DNA from: an uncultured bacterium
Lineage (GTDB): Bacteria; Actinomycetota; Coriobacteriia; Coriobacteriales; Atopobiaceae
Assembly (NCBI GenBank): GCA_905215465.1
Contig: CAJMPT010000026.1
Span: 1-22,260, forward strand
Reading direction: 5' to 3'
Length of the DNA stretch: 22,260 bases
Below the pieces are notes generated by a model, which did not search any database, was not told where the DNA came from, and saw only the letters and a program-made list of their open reading frames with translations. Below, piece by piece: positions 14,278 through 20,670 of the stretch; positions within the stretch are counted from its first letter, which is position 1, and each line of letters begins with the position of its first letter. The position numbers and the translations under genes are program-made.

Positions 14278-15483
14278 CTAGGCCGGCAGGAACAGCGCCC
14301 CGAGGATCCCCAAGATCAACAGCCCGCCGAGAACCACGGCGGCGCAGAGGGCCAGCGCCTGGAGAAGCCCCACGCGGCGGCGAAGGCGGCGGCGGTCTGC
14401 CAGCACGAAGGCCACCGAGGCAAAGCCGGCCGGCATCCACGCGCCAAAGGCGAGGAGCCTGAGCCAGAGGGGCCACGCGGCTCCGGACCCCGCCGGCTCC
14501 GCCACGTTCACCCAGCTCGCAGCCACCAAGACCGCAACCGCCAGAACCAGCACGACGTTCCACGCGCGACCCGCGGCGGCAGGCACCTCCACTCCGACGG
14601 CCCCGGCTGGCGAGAAGTGCCCGCTGCCGACACGCCCCTCCACCGCGCGGGCAAGCTCCTCCGCGCTCGCGTAGCGCGCCTCCGGGTCAAAGCTCATTGC
14701 CTTGGCCACAACGCGACGCAGGTCAGATGGCACGTCAGGCCGCTCGGCCAGCTGCCGGGAGTCCATGCCGGGCGCTGGGTCCTCCCCCGTCAGGCAGAAC
14801 CACAGCACGGCCCCCAGCGCATAGACGTCGCTCCTGACGCTGGTCTGCCCAAAGCCAAACTGCTCCGGCGGGGCGTAGCTGCGGGTGCCCAGACGCGTGG
14901 TGTCGGCCTCGGCGCCCTCGCGCCATGTGCGGGAAATCCCCAGGTCAATGAGGACGAAGCTTCTGGGCAGGCCGTTCTGGCCGCCCACGACCATCACGTT
15001 TGACGGCTTGAGGTCGCGGTGAATCGTCGGGGCGCCCGCGCCCAGCCCCTCGTGAAGGCAGCCGACCGCGCGGGCAACCTGCGCCGTGGCCTCGCGCGCC
15101 AGGGCCTCGGACGGCCCCGCCTGCCGCACGTGCTCCTCGAGTGTCACGCCCGGCAGCCACTCCATGAGCACGTTGAGGCGCTCGCCGTCGTTCCAGCAGT
15201 CAAGGACGCGCGGCAGGTTGGGGCAGCGAAGGCCCTGGCGCTGGGCGCGCATCAGCCGCTCGTAGGCATGTCCCAGCCCACAGGAGGCGTCGATGCGCTT
15301 GCGCACGAAGGGCCCAAGCTCCCCACCGTCGCGGCCGCAGAAGCAGACCTTCTCGGTGACCTCAAAGTCCGACGACTTGAGCGTCTCCACAACGCGATAG
15401 CTACCCGCCCCCTCGCAAGAGGACAGGTAGCTCGCCAGAGCCGCATCAAAGTCGGCATCAATGTCTGTCTGCTCCACGCTCAT
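14278..15483 (-). CDS. Membrane-anchored serine/threonine protein kinase-like protein
   Basis: Residues about 30-285 form a Hanks-type kinase domain: candidate ATP-binding Lys 62 (VRKRI), catalytic loop HRDLKPSN (155-162), metal motif DLG in place of DFG (180-182), APPEQ in the APE position (204-208) and SDVYALG (218-224). The Gly-rich loop is not recognisable, so nucleotide binding may be atypical. The C-terminal 110 residues hold three to four hydrophobic segments and no PASTA repeats, so there is no obvious outside sensor. ATG at 15483 is used. GTG at 15489 adds two residues and neither has a clear ribosome site, which suggests coupling to the HTH gene ending 18 bases upstream. Signalling partners are unknown. 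Confidence 0.88.
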   Translation of the reverse strand: MSVEQTDIDADFDAALASYLSSCEGAGSYRVVETLKSSDFEVTEKVCFCGRDGGELGPFVRKRIDASCGLGHAYERLMRAQRQGLRCPNLPRVLDCWNDGERLNVLMEWLPGVTLEEHVRQAGPSEALAREATAQVARAVGCLHEGLGAGAPTIHRDLKPSNVMVVGGQNGLPRSFVLIDLGISRTWREGAEADTTRLGTRSYAPPEQFGFGQTSVRSDVYALGAVLWFCLTGEDPAPGMDSRQLAERPDVPSDLRRVVAKAMSFDPEARYASAEELARAVEGRVGSGHFSPAGAVGVEVPAAAGRAWNVVLVLAVAVLVAASWVNVAEPAGSGAAWPLWLRLLAFGAWMPAGFASVAFVLADRRRLRRRVGLLQALALCAAVVLGGLLILGILGALFLPA

Positions 15484-15501
15484 GGGCACATGATAGCGCC
15501 G

Positions 15502-15942
15502 CTAGCAGACGGTTTTCTCGCCAAAGCGGTAGAGCTCCTCGTTGACCTTCTGCAGCGAGCACCCGCGGTCGATGCAGAAGATGATGATGGCGTCCCGGCG
15601 GTCCTCGCAGTTGAGGCCGCTCACCCCGGCCGCCGTGAGCGCGCGGTTGGTCTCGCGCAGCGTGAGGGCCATGGCAGAGGCTATCTGGAGCACCTTGTCG
15701 CGCGAGGGGTTGCGCGCGCCGGTGAAGATCTGGTAGCCAAACGTCTCGTTGAGGTCAGCCATGCGCACCACGCGCGACCGCGCGAGGCCCTTCTCGTCAA
15801 GGAGCTGCTGCAGGTAGGCCGACAGCGTCGTGGCCGGAAAGTCATGGCCGGCCACGTAGCCGTCTATGCTCGGCGCGTCCAAAAGCTCGGCGAGAAGCTC
15901 CTCCGTCAGCTTCTTCTGCGACTGCGACCGCGTCTGCGCCAC
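15502..15942 (-). CDS. Small helix-turn-helix protein paired with the kinase
   Basis: This 146-residue soluble protein has a charged N-terminus (AQTRSQSQKKLTEELLAELL), a central Xre-like HTH at about 40-110 (ARSRVVRMADLNETFGYQIFTG, then RNPSRDKVLQIA) and a conserved-looking C-terminal part with IIIFCIDRGCSLQKVNEEL. The GTG at 15942 is preferred because GGAGG sits five bases upstream; GTG at 15948 would overlap the ribosome site. It is directly upstream of the kinase-like gene on the same strand and is probably co-transcribed, so it may be a regulator phosphorylated by, or reporting to, the kinase. That partnership is inferred from position. Confidence 0.75.
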   Translation of the reverse strand: MAQTRSQSQKKLTEELLAELLDAPSIDGYVAGHDFPATTLSAYLQQLLDEKGLARSRVVRMADLNETFGYQIFTGARNPSRDKVLQIASAMALTLRETNRALTAAGVSGLNCEDRRDAIIIFCIDRGCSLQKVNEELYRFGEKTVC

Positions 15943-15972
15943 GCGCACCTCCCCTCTTGCAAGAACCGAACG

Positions 15973-16605
15973 CTAGAGCGTCGTAACGTCTCCAAGCTTA
16001 AAGCTTGCAACCTTGTCCGTACCGGAGAGAGCCGTAGCCTCAAACTTCCACGTGCCACCGGCATCAAGGTTGCTCGTGCTGGCATAGGCGGTGTCAACCT
16101 GGTTGCCCTCGGCGTCAAAGAGGCTGTAGCTCACAGAGACGTAGCTGAGCTTTTCGCCAGAGTTGTTGGTGAAGGTCCCGGCGATCTTAGAGGTGTAGGA
16201 GTCGCCGGTAAGGGCCTCGTCGGCAATTGTGTACTTGTCGGCAGAATCGGCCGACGCGGTTGGCGCGTCGGAGGCAGGAGCAGACGTCGTAGCAGAGGAC
16301 GCCGTCGACGTGCTGTTTACGGCCTCGTCAAGAGCAGCCGAATACATGCTTTGGGTTGCCAGCACGATGACCAACGCCAGGACGTTGACGATAGTCGAGG
16401 CAATGGCGAGGCCTTTGCCGCCCTTCTTGCCGCGAAGCGTGCCCACAAGACCAACGACGGCAAATACCGTGCCGATAAGCGCCAGGATGAACGAGAGGTT
16501 ATTGACGAAGGGAACGAACGACGTAACCAGCGCGACGATTCCCAACACCAGTCCGACGATTGCGGCGGCAGACTTGCCCTTTGTCTCGGAGCTTTGGTTC
16601 TCCAT
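15973..16605 (-). CDS. FxLYD-domain membrane protein with DUF4190-like N-terminus
   Basis: The 210-residue product starts with a polar MENQSSETKGK segment, then three hydrophobic helices at about residues 12-34, 37-58 and 65-88, a Ser/Thr/Ala-rich linker, and a C-terminal beta domain at about 125-210. That domain has the pattern VSVSYSLFDAEGNQV...LDAGGTWKFEA typical of FxLYD domains, which are exported beta-sandwiches of unknown function. ATG at 16605 has AAGGAAG seven bases upstream. It precedes the HTH and kinase genes on the same strand with a 30-base gap, so the three may form one operon. Confidence 0.82.
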   Translation of the reverse strand: MENQSSETKGKSAAAIVGLVLGIVALVTSFVPFVNNLSFILALIGTVFAVVGLVGTLRGKKGGKGLAIASTIVNVLALVIVLATQSMYSAALDEAVNSTSTASSATTSAPASDAPTASADSADKYTIADEALTGDSYTSKIAGTFTNNSGEKLSYVSVSYSLFDAEGNQVDTAYASTSNLDAGGTWKFEATALSGTDKVASFKLGDVTTL

Positions 16606-16671
16606 GATTGGCTTCCTTTCCCTGCGGGGTGGTCGATGGGCCCAATCCTAGGAAGCCGGAGGTGCCATTTC

Positions 16672-16688
16672 ATTAGCTGGCAGCTAAT
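16672..16688. promoter_or_regulatory. Perfect palindrome ATTAGCTG-G-CAGCTAAT, candidate operator
   Basis: Eight-base arms (16672-16679 and 16681-16688) flank one central G, 67 bases upstream of the FxLYD start and just downstream of the putative promoter on that strand. A bound dimer would block transcription of the FxLYD-HTH-kinase genes. The paired HTH protein is one candidate binder; this is inference. Confidence 0.5.
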
Positions 16689-16695
16689 TTGACAT

Positions 16696-16723
16696 GCTAT
16701 AGCCTGGCTTCACGCTCTTGCAA
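16696..16723 (-). promoter_or_regulatory. Candidate promoter of the FxLYD gene
   Basis: Minus-strand TTGCAA (plus 16723-16718) and TATAGC (plus 16701-16696) are 16 bases apart, each 4/6 to consensus. The palindrome at 16672-16688 would cover roughly +1 to +20, a classic operator position. Confidence 0.35.
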
Positions 16724-16910
16724 AACACCAGCTTAGAATAGATATTTGAGCAAGCAGTTATTCTGCAATGAGACAATCTGGTACGAATCGCTCTCAAACT
16801 ATTCGAATGGCAATATGAGTCACGCTTCAACGGCTCTCAAGACATGACTCGTCACTCAAAGCTGACGGATGCACACCGTGCCGCATTGTCCACGAGAAGC
16901 AGTCCGAGCA

Positions 16911-16946
16911 CCCGGCGGTGGGGCGAGACGAAACCCCACCGCCGGG
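16911..16946 (-). terminator. 13-bp GC-rich hairpin closing the toxin/immunity operon
   Basis: CCCGGCGGTGGGG (16911-16923) and its exact complement (16934-16946) enclose ten bases, 25 bases downstream of the stop of the small acidic gene. The stem is very stable but lacks a U-tract, as is common for terminators in high-GC bacteria. It is the natural end of the island's minus-strand transcript. Confidence 0.65.
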
Positions 16947-16970
16947 AATGGTGCACAAGGCGCAGCAATG

Positions 16971-17309
16971 TTAGATGCCGTAGACAACCGTTCCGTCTTC
17001 AGCGATGATGCGCTCGGGAAAGTCACGGTAACTGAGCTCGATGAGCGACCCTGGCGCACTGTGGTGAGGTCCAGGGCAAAGGTCCTCGATAGGGTCAAGG
17101 ATTATGGCAAAGTAGTCGACCGCCTCGGTCTCGGCGCCCTCATCGATGGCACACTCGTTGTCGGAGTCGTATGCGGTGCAGAAACGACAACGATATTGCT
17201 CGCCGCCTTTGTATGTAATGGTAAGCAGAGCGTTTCGGTTGCTTTCGCAGTAGTCGAGAAGCTTGCCGACAGTGCCCTCCTCCTCAGGGTGGAGCCAATC
17301 AATGGCCAT
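16971..17309 (-). CDS. Small acidic protein, candidate immunity protein for the Ntox50 toxin
   Basis: I do not recognise a family. The 112-residue protein is acidic, with clusters of Asp/Glu (HPEEEGT, DEGAETEAVDYF), four cysteines including a CRFC pair, and no signal or membrane segment. The ATG at 17309 has a perfect AGGAGG seven bases upstream that overlaps the toxin stop region; the gap to the toxin gene is 11 bases. Immediate position after a toxin domain, small size and acidic charge are the usual marks of a polymorphic-toxin immunity gene. Function is inferred from context only. Confidence 0.65.
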   Translation of the reverse strand: MAIDWLHPEEEGTVGKLLDYCESNRNALLTITYKGGEQYRCRFCTAYDSDNECAIDEGAETEAVDYFAIILDPIEDLCPGPHHSAPGSLIELSYRDFPERIIAEDGTVVYGI

Positions 17310-17320
17310 GGTTTTGCCTC

Positions 17321-17731
17321 CTAATACTGTTTCGGGCGCGCAGGAACAATGTGACAGCCGCGCTTCCCGTAGTGGACTATGCCGTACTGGGTAAACGACC
17401 CTCCTCCCTTGCCTTTCTCTATGTAGACTCCAATTGTCTCATTGAAGTCGACAAGCTCCCTGGTTTGGCCGTTGATCTTACGGCCCGTACCACCGTACTT
17501 ATCGATAAGCTGCTGGGCGCGTTCCATCGATACGCTCAGGAAGCTCTTTCCCTTCTGGTAGTTTTTATGGCCGGGAATGTGCTTGCCTTGGGCATCCTTG
17601 TTGAGCTTCGTCGTGCATCCCGGAAACACCTCGCGACGCTTCGACGGCAGCTCGGTCTGGTGTCCCAGGGGCAGCCAGCCCGAACCATATGTTGCGCCGA
17701 AGTTAAGGCCTCGGCCAGCCCCGCCACCCAT
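17321..17731 (-). CDS. Polymorphic toxin type 50 (Ntox50) domain protein
   Basis: The 136-residue protein has a Gly-rich start (MGGGAGRG) and from about residue 45 a domain with the Ntox50 signature: GKHIPGHKNY (50-58), SFLSVS, AQQLIDKYGGTGR, VDFNETIGVYI and the terminal GIVHYGKRGCHIVPARP. His 51, 55, 120 and 127 are candidate active-site residues. Ntox50 domains are predicted nucleases, often fused to phage head or secreted proteins. Here the domain is almost free-standing, with only about 45 residues before it and no secretion signal, so it may be a detached toxin tip or a phage-derived module. Its ATG directly follows the TAG of the DUF4417 gene (TAGATG), implying coupled translation. Confidence 0.85.
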   Translation of the reverse strand: MGGGAGRGLNFGATYGSGWLPLGHQTELPSKRREVFPGCTTKLNKDAQGKHIPGHKNYQKGKSFLSVSMERAQQLIDKYGGTGRKINGQTRELVDFNETIGVYIEKGKGGGSFTQYGIVHYGKRGCHIVPARPKQY

Positions 17732-18391
17732 CTAAGCCACCTTCATTCTCGCATGGGCAAGCTGCGTGGCGGTTGGGAACGCGACCACATTTATGTCCGC
17801 GTCAAGTGCCGCACGGAACACGTCTTCTGGCGCATCGCCGTAGACGATAATGTTCGCAGGGCGCAGACACCTCACGGCCTCGCGCACATACATCTCAAAC
17901 ACGTCGCGGTCATCGGCATGCACGAGGTTGCCGGCCGTACCCATTGCAATCGTGGCCTCGCGGGGCAGACCGTCAAAGGCATAGGCAAGGCTACGAGCGT
18001 CGCTAGGACGCACGTTGGGAATACATGTCCCACCCAGCCGCTCGTAGAGGCTACCGAGGGGTCGGCCCCGGAAGCAATTCCATTGTTGCAGCACAAAGGG
18101 CATTCTGCGGTACATAGAGAAATCCCATGACACAATCCCGGGGTGCTCAAGCAGGTCTGGCATGTATTTGAACGCGTTCTTCCACACGCGCTCGAGCTTG
18201 CTGTCGTGCTCATAGGGAACAACCCAGGCGCCCGGGTCGTCGCGGACGCACGAGCGCGAATCAGTGAAGCGGACGAGCCGCTCGGGTATCTCGTTGGTAC
18301 CCCGAATGACAGGCATCTCGAAGTCGCCTGCGAAGGTGGCCCCGTCATAGTAGCGAGTATGCCATGTGTCGTACGTCATGAGGTTATCCAT
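17732..18391 (-). CDS. DUF4417 domain protein, phage/mobile-element associated
   Basis: The 219-residue soluble protein matches DUF4417, as shown by an early TFAGDFEMPVI segment, then RLVRFTDSRS, HFYEHD-like VPYEHDSKLERVW, WDFSMYR and the later NIIVYGDAPEDVF stretch. Such genes are common in phages and integrated elements; the function is unknown. ATG at 18391 is preceded by GGGGGAG three to four bases upstream, which is tight; the in-frame ATG at 18379 has no ribosome site. The stop abuts the start of the Ntox50 gene, tying the two together as a cassette. Confidence 0.82.
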   Translation of the reverse strand: MDNLMTYDTWHTRYYDGATFAGDFEMPVIRGTNEIPERLVRFTDSRSCVRDDPGAWVVPYEHDSKLERVWKNAFKYMPDLLEHPGIVSWDFSMYRRMPFVLQQWNCFRGRPLGSLYERLGGTCIPNVRPSDARSLAYAFDGLPREATIAMGTAGNLVHADDRDVFEMYVREAVRCLRPANIIVYGDAPEDVFRAALDADINVVAFPTATQLAHARMKVA

Positions 18392-18404
18392 AGACTCCCC
18401 CTTC

Positions 18405-18420
18405 CGCCGCTTTCGCGGCG
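18405..18420. repeat. Small perfect hairpin upstream of the DUF4417 gene
   Basis: CGCCGC (18405-18410) and GCGGCG (18415-18420) flank TTTC. It lies 14 bases before the DUF4417 start codon on the minus strand, immediately upstream of that gene's ribosome site, where it could affect initiation. Confidence 0.4.
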
Positions 18421-18490
18421 TAGCGATGAACAGAAATCTGTCGAATCACCGGGGTTCGCCGAACAGGGTATTGGCACGGAGTTTCCGGCC

Positions 18491-18568
18491 TATACTGTTG
18501 TTTGCTACTGCGGGCTCAGGCGAGTCCCGGTCATAGCCGCCCCTGCGCCAACAGGGGCGGCTATTTTT
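18491..18568 (+). ncRNA. Candidate short plus-strand RNA ending at a strong intrinsic terminator
   Basis: A good -10 box, TATACT (18491-18496), faces right; I found no clear -35. Transcription would start near 18503 and run about 65 bases to the terminator at 18533-18568. No ORF fits inside. The flanking genes are on the other strand, so the terminator has no coding gene to serve. An antisense or small regulatory RNA of the island is the simplest explanation. It is not recognised as a known RNA family. Confidence 0.4.
18533..18568 (+). terminator. Strong intrinsic terminator, plus orientation
   Basis: A 13-bp perfect stem, with left arm 18533-18545 and right arm 18552-18564 around the loop CGCCAA, is followed by a run of T (18564-18568). 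In the minus direction, right after the ImmA-like stop at 18571, the same stem lacks a U-tract but may still act as a weak terminator. Confidence 0.8.
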
Positions 18569-18570
18569 CG

Positions 18571-19140
18571 TTAGACCCTTCCAGAGAGACCACCTCCCTT
18601 CCAGACCGCATTCTCTAGCAGCCATTGCTCGTGCGGGCGCCACGAGACATTCTCGCGCCTACGTGCCTGCGCCTGGTCATACGCAAAGGAGGCACAATCA
18701 TCGCTCACGCCGAATACCTCGCCGAGAGAAAAGTTTGGCTTGCACTTGAGAACGAGCGGATGTGGAGCAAGCAGATACCCCGAAAAGTAGTCGGCTTCGC
18801 GTTCGCGGTCAGGCGTATCCTCCCTGTGACCAAGCGCGATATGTCCGATTTCGTGTCCGCCGGAGAAGCGCGAGCGGTTGAAGTAGGGGCCATGCGTATC
18901 GTCAAAGACGACACACGTATCCGTGAAGTCGCGTGTTCTGACGTGAAACGCATCGCCCGATGCCGCAAAGGCAAGCTTCTTCTCTTCGTCTGGAAGGGAC
19001 GAGTACGGGACAAGCTTTACCCCGAGGGCCTCTGCCATCCGCGCGATACTCATGGGAAATTGCGCAATGTCGAAGTCCTCAAGCAGCTCAACCACCGCCC
19101 CCTCGATCTCTATCTCGCGCTTTCGGTCCAATCTAATCAA
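18571..19140 (-). CDS. ImmA/IrrE-family metallopeptidase
   Basis: The 189-residue protein contains the zinc site HEIGH (96-100, within GGHEIGHIALGH) and the downstream EREADYFSGYLL motif whose Glu (115) is the third ligand, both typical of ImmA/IrrE (DUF955). Family members such as ImmA cleave a partner Xre-type repressor to switch on a mobile element. The start appears to be TTG at 19140, eight bases after the stop of the Xre gene, with GGGACGGG between. The two genes are clearly one operon. A role in cutting that repressor is inferred from family and position. Confidence 0.9.
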   Translation of the reverse strand: MIRLDRKREIEIEGAVVELLEDFDIAQFPMSIARMAEALGVKLVPYSSLPDEEKKLAFAASGDAFHVRTRDFTDTCVVFDDTHGPYFNRSRFSGGHEIGHIALGHREDTPDREREADYFSGYLLAPHPLVLKCKPNFSLGEVFGVSDDCASFAYDQAQARRRENVSWRPHEQWLLENAVWKGGGLSGRV

Positions 19141-19148
19141 GCCCGTCC

Positions 19149-19454
19149 CTAACGCGCCAGAATCGCCTTGATAAGCCGCTCCCGTTGATCGGAAGAAAGG
19201 CTGTTGGCGTTACATGCGATGAGCTGAACCGCCTCATCAACCTCTTGCTCATTCTCGGTACCAAGGAGATCGACCGGTTGAACGTTGAGCACCTTGGCAA
19301 TCTTCGCCACTACAACCTCTCGAGGCATGCGCGCCCCGCTCATATAGCGACTCACTGCCGCCGGAGTGAGTCCCGTCCTCTCCGCCAGCTCCTTCTGCGT
19401 GAGACCCCTTTCCCGCAAGAGAGCGGCGAGCCTATCGGCAAACAGCCCTGCCAC
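19149..19454 (-). CDS. Xre-family (Cro/CI-like) transcriptional repressor
   Basis: The 101-residue protein has a classical HTH at about residues 5-60: LAALLRERGLTQKELAERTGL, TPAAVSRYMSG, then VVAKIAKVLNVQPVDLLG. A short tail follows. I chose GTG at 19454 because AAAGGAGG lies four bases upstream. A GTG at 19496 would extend the frame through the operator and is unlikely. The gene heads the island's minus-strand operon and is followed by its ImmA-like partner, the arrangement of ICE/phage repressor modules. It most likely represses its own promoter through the palindrome at 19483-19513. Confidence 0.92.
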   Translation of the reverse strand: MAGLFADRLAALLRERGLTQKELAERTGLTPAAVSRYMSGARMPREVVVAKIAKVLNVQPVDLLGTENEQEVDEAVQLIACNANSLSSDQRERLIKAILAR

Positions 19455-19482
19455 GGCCCCTCCTTTTAGTTTCCTAAGCTTG

Positions 19483-19513
19483 GTTATAGTTACCACTCTT
19501 CGGTAACTATAAC
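19483..19513. promoter_or_regulatory. Perfect 12-bp inverted repeat, operator of the Xre repressor
   Basis: GTTATAGTTACC (19483-19494) and GGTAACTATAAC (19502-19513) are exact reverse complements separated by seven bases. The right arm contains the putative -10 box of the Xre gene, so binding would directly block the promoter. Confidence 0.8.
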
Positions 19514-19533
19514 ATGTAGCGTTCTAGAATCAA
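19506..19533 (-). promoter_or_regulatory. Promoter of the Xre/ImmA operon
   Basis: Minus-strand TTGATT (plus 19533-19528) and TATAGT (plus 19511-19506) are 16 bases apart. The -10 lies inside the operator arm. The match is good for a sigma-70-type promoter, and the position 50-80 bases upstream of the GTG start is sensible. Confidence 0.6.
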
Positions 19534-19693
19534 GAGATTCGACTCGATTTGATTGCCGTTTGCCTTGTTTCCACGCAAAAGACAACTACGGCAGCAGCGG
19601 AGGGGTGCGGACAGCGGCCAAGCCCGACGACAAACGTCCAAGGCGAAAGGTTCAATCGCGACATGTTTGAAACAGGGGCGGGAGGGCGATTTT

Positions 19694-20602
19694 ATGTGTA
19701 TTGATTTCTTGATACACAAAGGGGCATTTCTCGCAAAAGGCTCGTGCATGCACGGCATGTTTGTGAGAAACACGGCTCTGTGTATCAACGATTTAATACA
19801 CAAAGAAGCGCTGGACCTCCCCGCGGCCCAATTAATGTCCGGTCGGTGCGGCAAACTCCCGAGCAAGCTCGGGAACCGCATCGGAGGACATATTAATTCC
19901 AACCACAACAGCGCCTACGCAAGCAACGTCGTCATAGACCTCGAGTTCACGCCTGCCGGCAATGCCGGCAGAGCATACAGGCTCACAGACGAGGTCATCG
20001 AAATCGGAGCCGTCAAGGTGTCGCCAGAGGGCCGCGTCACAGGCGAGTTCAGCCAGCTAGTCAAGCCCGCGCTGGCCAAGGGCGTGGGCAGCTTCGTCCA
20101 CCACCTCACCGGCATCGGTGACGAGGACCTCGTCCAGGCGCGGCCGCTCGCCGAGGTCCTTCCCGCCTTCATAGCCTGGGCAGGCCCCGGCGCCCGCATG
20201 GTTACCTGGAGCCAGACCGACCGCTTCCAGCTCACGCGCGAGTGCGCCGCCAAGGGGCTGGACGCCGGCGAGCTCCCCCGTCGCTGGCTTGACATCCAGC
20301 GCATCTACCCGCGGCTCATCGGCATCAGCCGCCGCGCCGTAAAGCTTGAGGAGGCCGCCAGCTGGTGCGGAATTCCCTTCGAGGCCAGCCGCGCGCATCG
20401 CGCCCTCTACGATGCCCAGATGACCACCGAGCTCTTCCGCATGATGCTCGCCGGAGACCTCGCCGCCCAGCACGAGGCCATAACGTCCCAGGTCAAGAGC
20501 CCGTCAGACGAGAAGCCCCTCTCGTCCTCCCTCGGTGGCGCCTGCGGCGGCCTGGCCGACCTTCTAGCCAGCCTGAGGACGCAGGGGCTCGCCTGTGCGT
20601 AG
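19694..20602 (+). CDS. DEDDh 3'-5' exonuclease (DnaQ/Exo III-like); start uncertain
   Basis: From about 19925 the frame encodes a DnaQ-type exonuclease: VVIDLEFT gives the first Asp and Glu (residues 82 and 84 counted from 19694), followed by FVHHLTGIGDEDL, the WSQTDRFQL segment with the third acidic residue, and HRALYDAQMT with the His/Asp of ExoIV. It should remove nucleotides from 3' ends of DNA or RNA. The ATG at 19694 has the best ribosome site (GGAGG, eight-base spacing), but its first 65 codons run through two large palindromes and look non-coding. ATG at 19835 lacks a ribosome site. GGAGG at 19883-19887 precedes an in-frame ATT at 19892. The catalytic domain is secure; the N-terminus is not. 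Confidence 0.8.
   Translation: MCIDFLIHKGAFLAKGSCMHGMFVRNTALCINDLIHKEALDLPAAQLMSGRCGKLPSKLGNRIGGHINSNHNSAYASNVVIDLEFTPAGNAGRAYRLTDEVIEIGAVKVSPEGRVTGEFSQLVKPALAKGVGSFVHHLTGIGDEDLVQARPLAEVLPAFIAWAGPGARMVTWSQTDRFQLTRECAAKGLDAGELPRRWLDIQRIYPRLIGISRRAVKLEEAASWCGIPFEASRAHRALYDAQMTTELFRMMLAGDLAAQHEAITSQVKSPSDEKPLSSSLGGACGGLADLLASLRTQGLACA
19695..19802. repeat. 108-bp exactly symmetric interrupted palindrome
   Basis: The element is centred between 19748 and 19749. The centre is CGTGCATGCACG (19743-19754). The arms TTTCTCGCAAA (19727-19737) and TTTGTGAGAAA (19760-19770) match with one mismatch. The outer ends are two small hairpins, TGTGTAT-N10-ATACACA at 19695-19718 and 19779-19802, which are themselves 20/24 identical as inverted copies. 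Every component shares the same axis. It may be a dispersed palindromic element, a recombination or replication site, or a multi-site operator. Confidence 0.75.
19830..19898. repeat. Large imperfect hairpin just upstream of the exonuclease domain
   Basis: Nested helices pair AATTAAT (19830-19836) with ATTAATT (19892-19898), GTCC (19837-19840) with GGAC (19886-19889), TGCGG (19847-19851) with CCGCA (19876-19880) and CCCGAGC (19858-19864) with GCTCGGG (19867-19873). The right arm contains a GGAGG ribosome-like site, so the structure could hide the true start of the exonuclease. Confidence 0.6.
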
Positions 20603-20644
20603 GTGCTCGCGCCCTTCTCGCCGGACGCGACGGGACGGCTAGGC

Positions 20645-20650
20645 TATGAT
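20645..20650 (+). promoter_or_regulatory. -10 box TATGAT ahead of the VUT/SDR operon
   Basis: TATGAT lies about 26 bases before the predicted leader pseudoknot and about 80 before the transporter ATG. No good -35 hexamer was found, so this is a tentative promoter assignment. Confidence 0.35.
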
Positions 20651-20670
20651 GTCCTGCGGCGATAGGCGCC

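Larger units (their letters stand above)
16606..16970. other. 365-bp AT-richer intergenic region
   Basis: No gene is supported here. It contains the putative promoter and palindromic operator of the FxLYD gene (16672-16723), an AT-rich stretch of about 130 bases (16725-16855) with weak inverted repeats, and the strong hairpin after the toxin-island genes (16911-16946). The drop in GC marks the left edge of the island. Confidence 0.6.

Noticed and set aside
16971..19530. A complete prophage or integrative element
   Set aside because: The Xre/ImmA, DUF4417 and toxin genes suggest mobility, but there is no integrase, relaxase, structural gene or recognisable att repeat in the window.
19507..19908. 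A minus-strand gene overlapping the palindromes
   Set aside because: It is only the reverse reading of the palindromic repeat, with no ribosome site or recognised domain.
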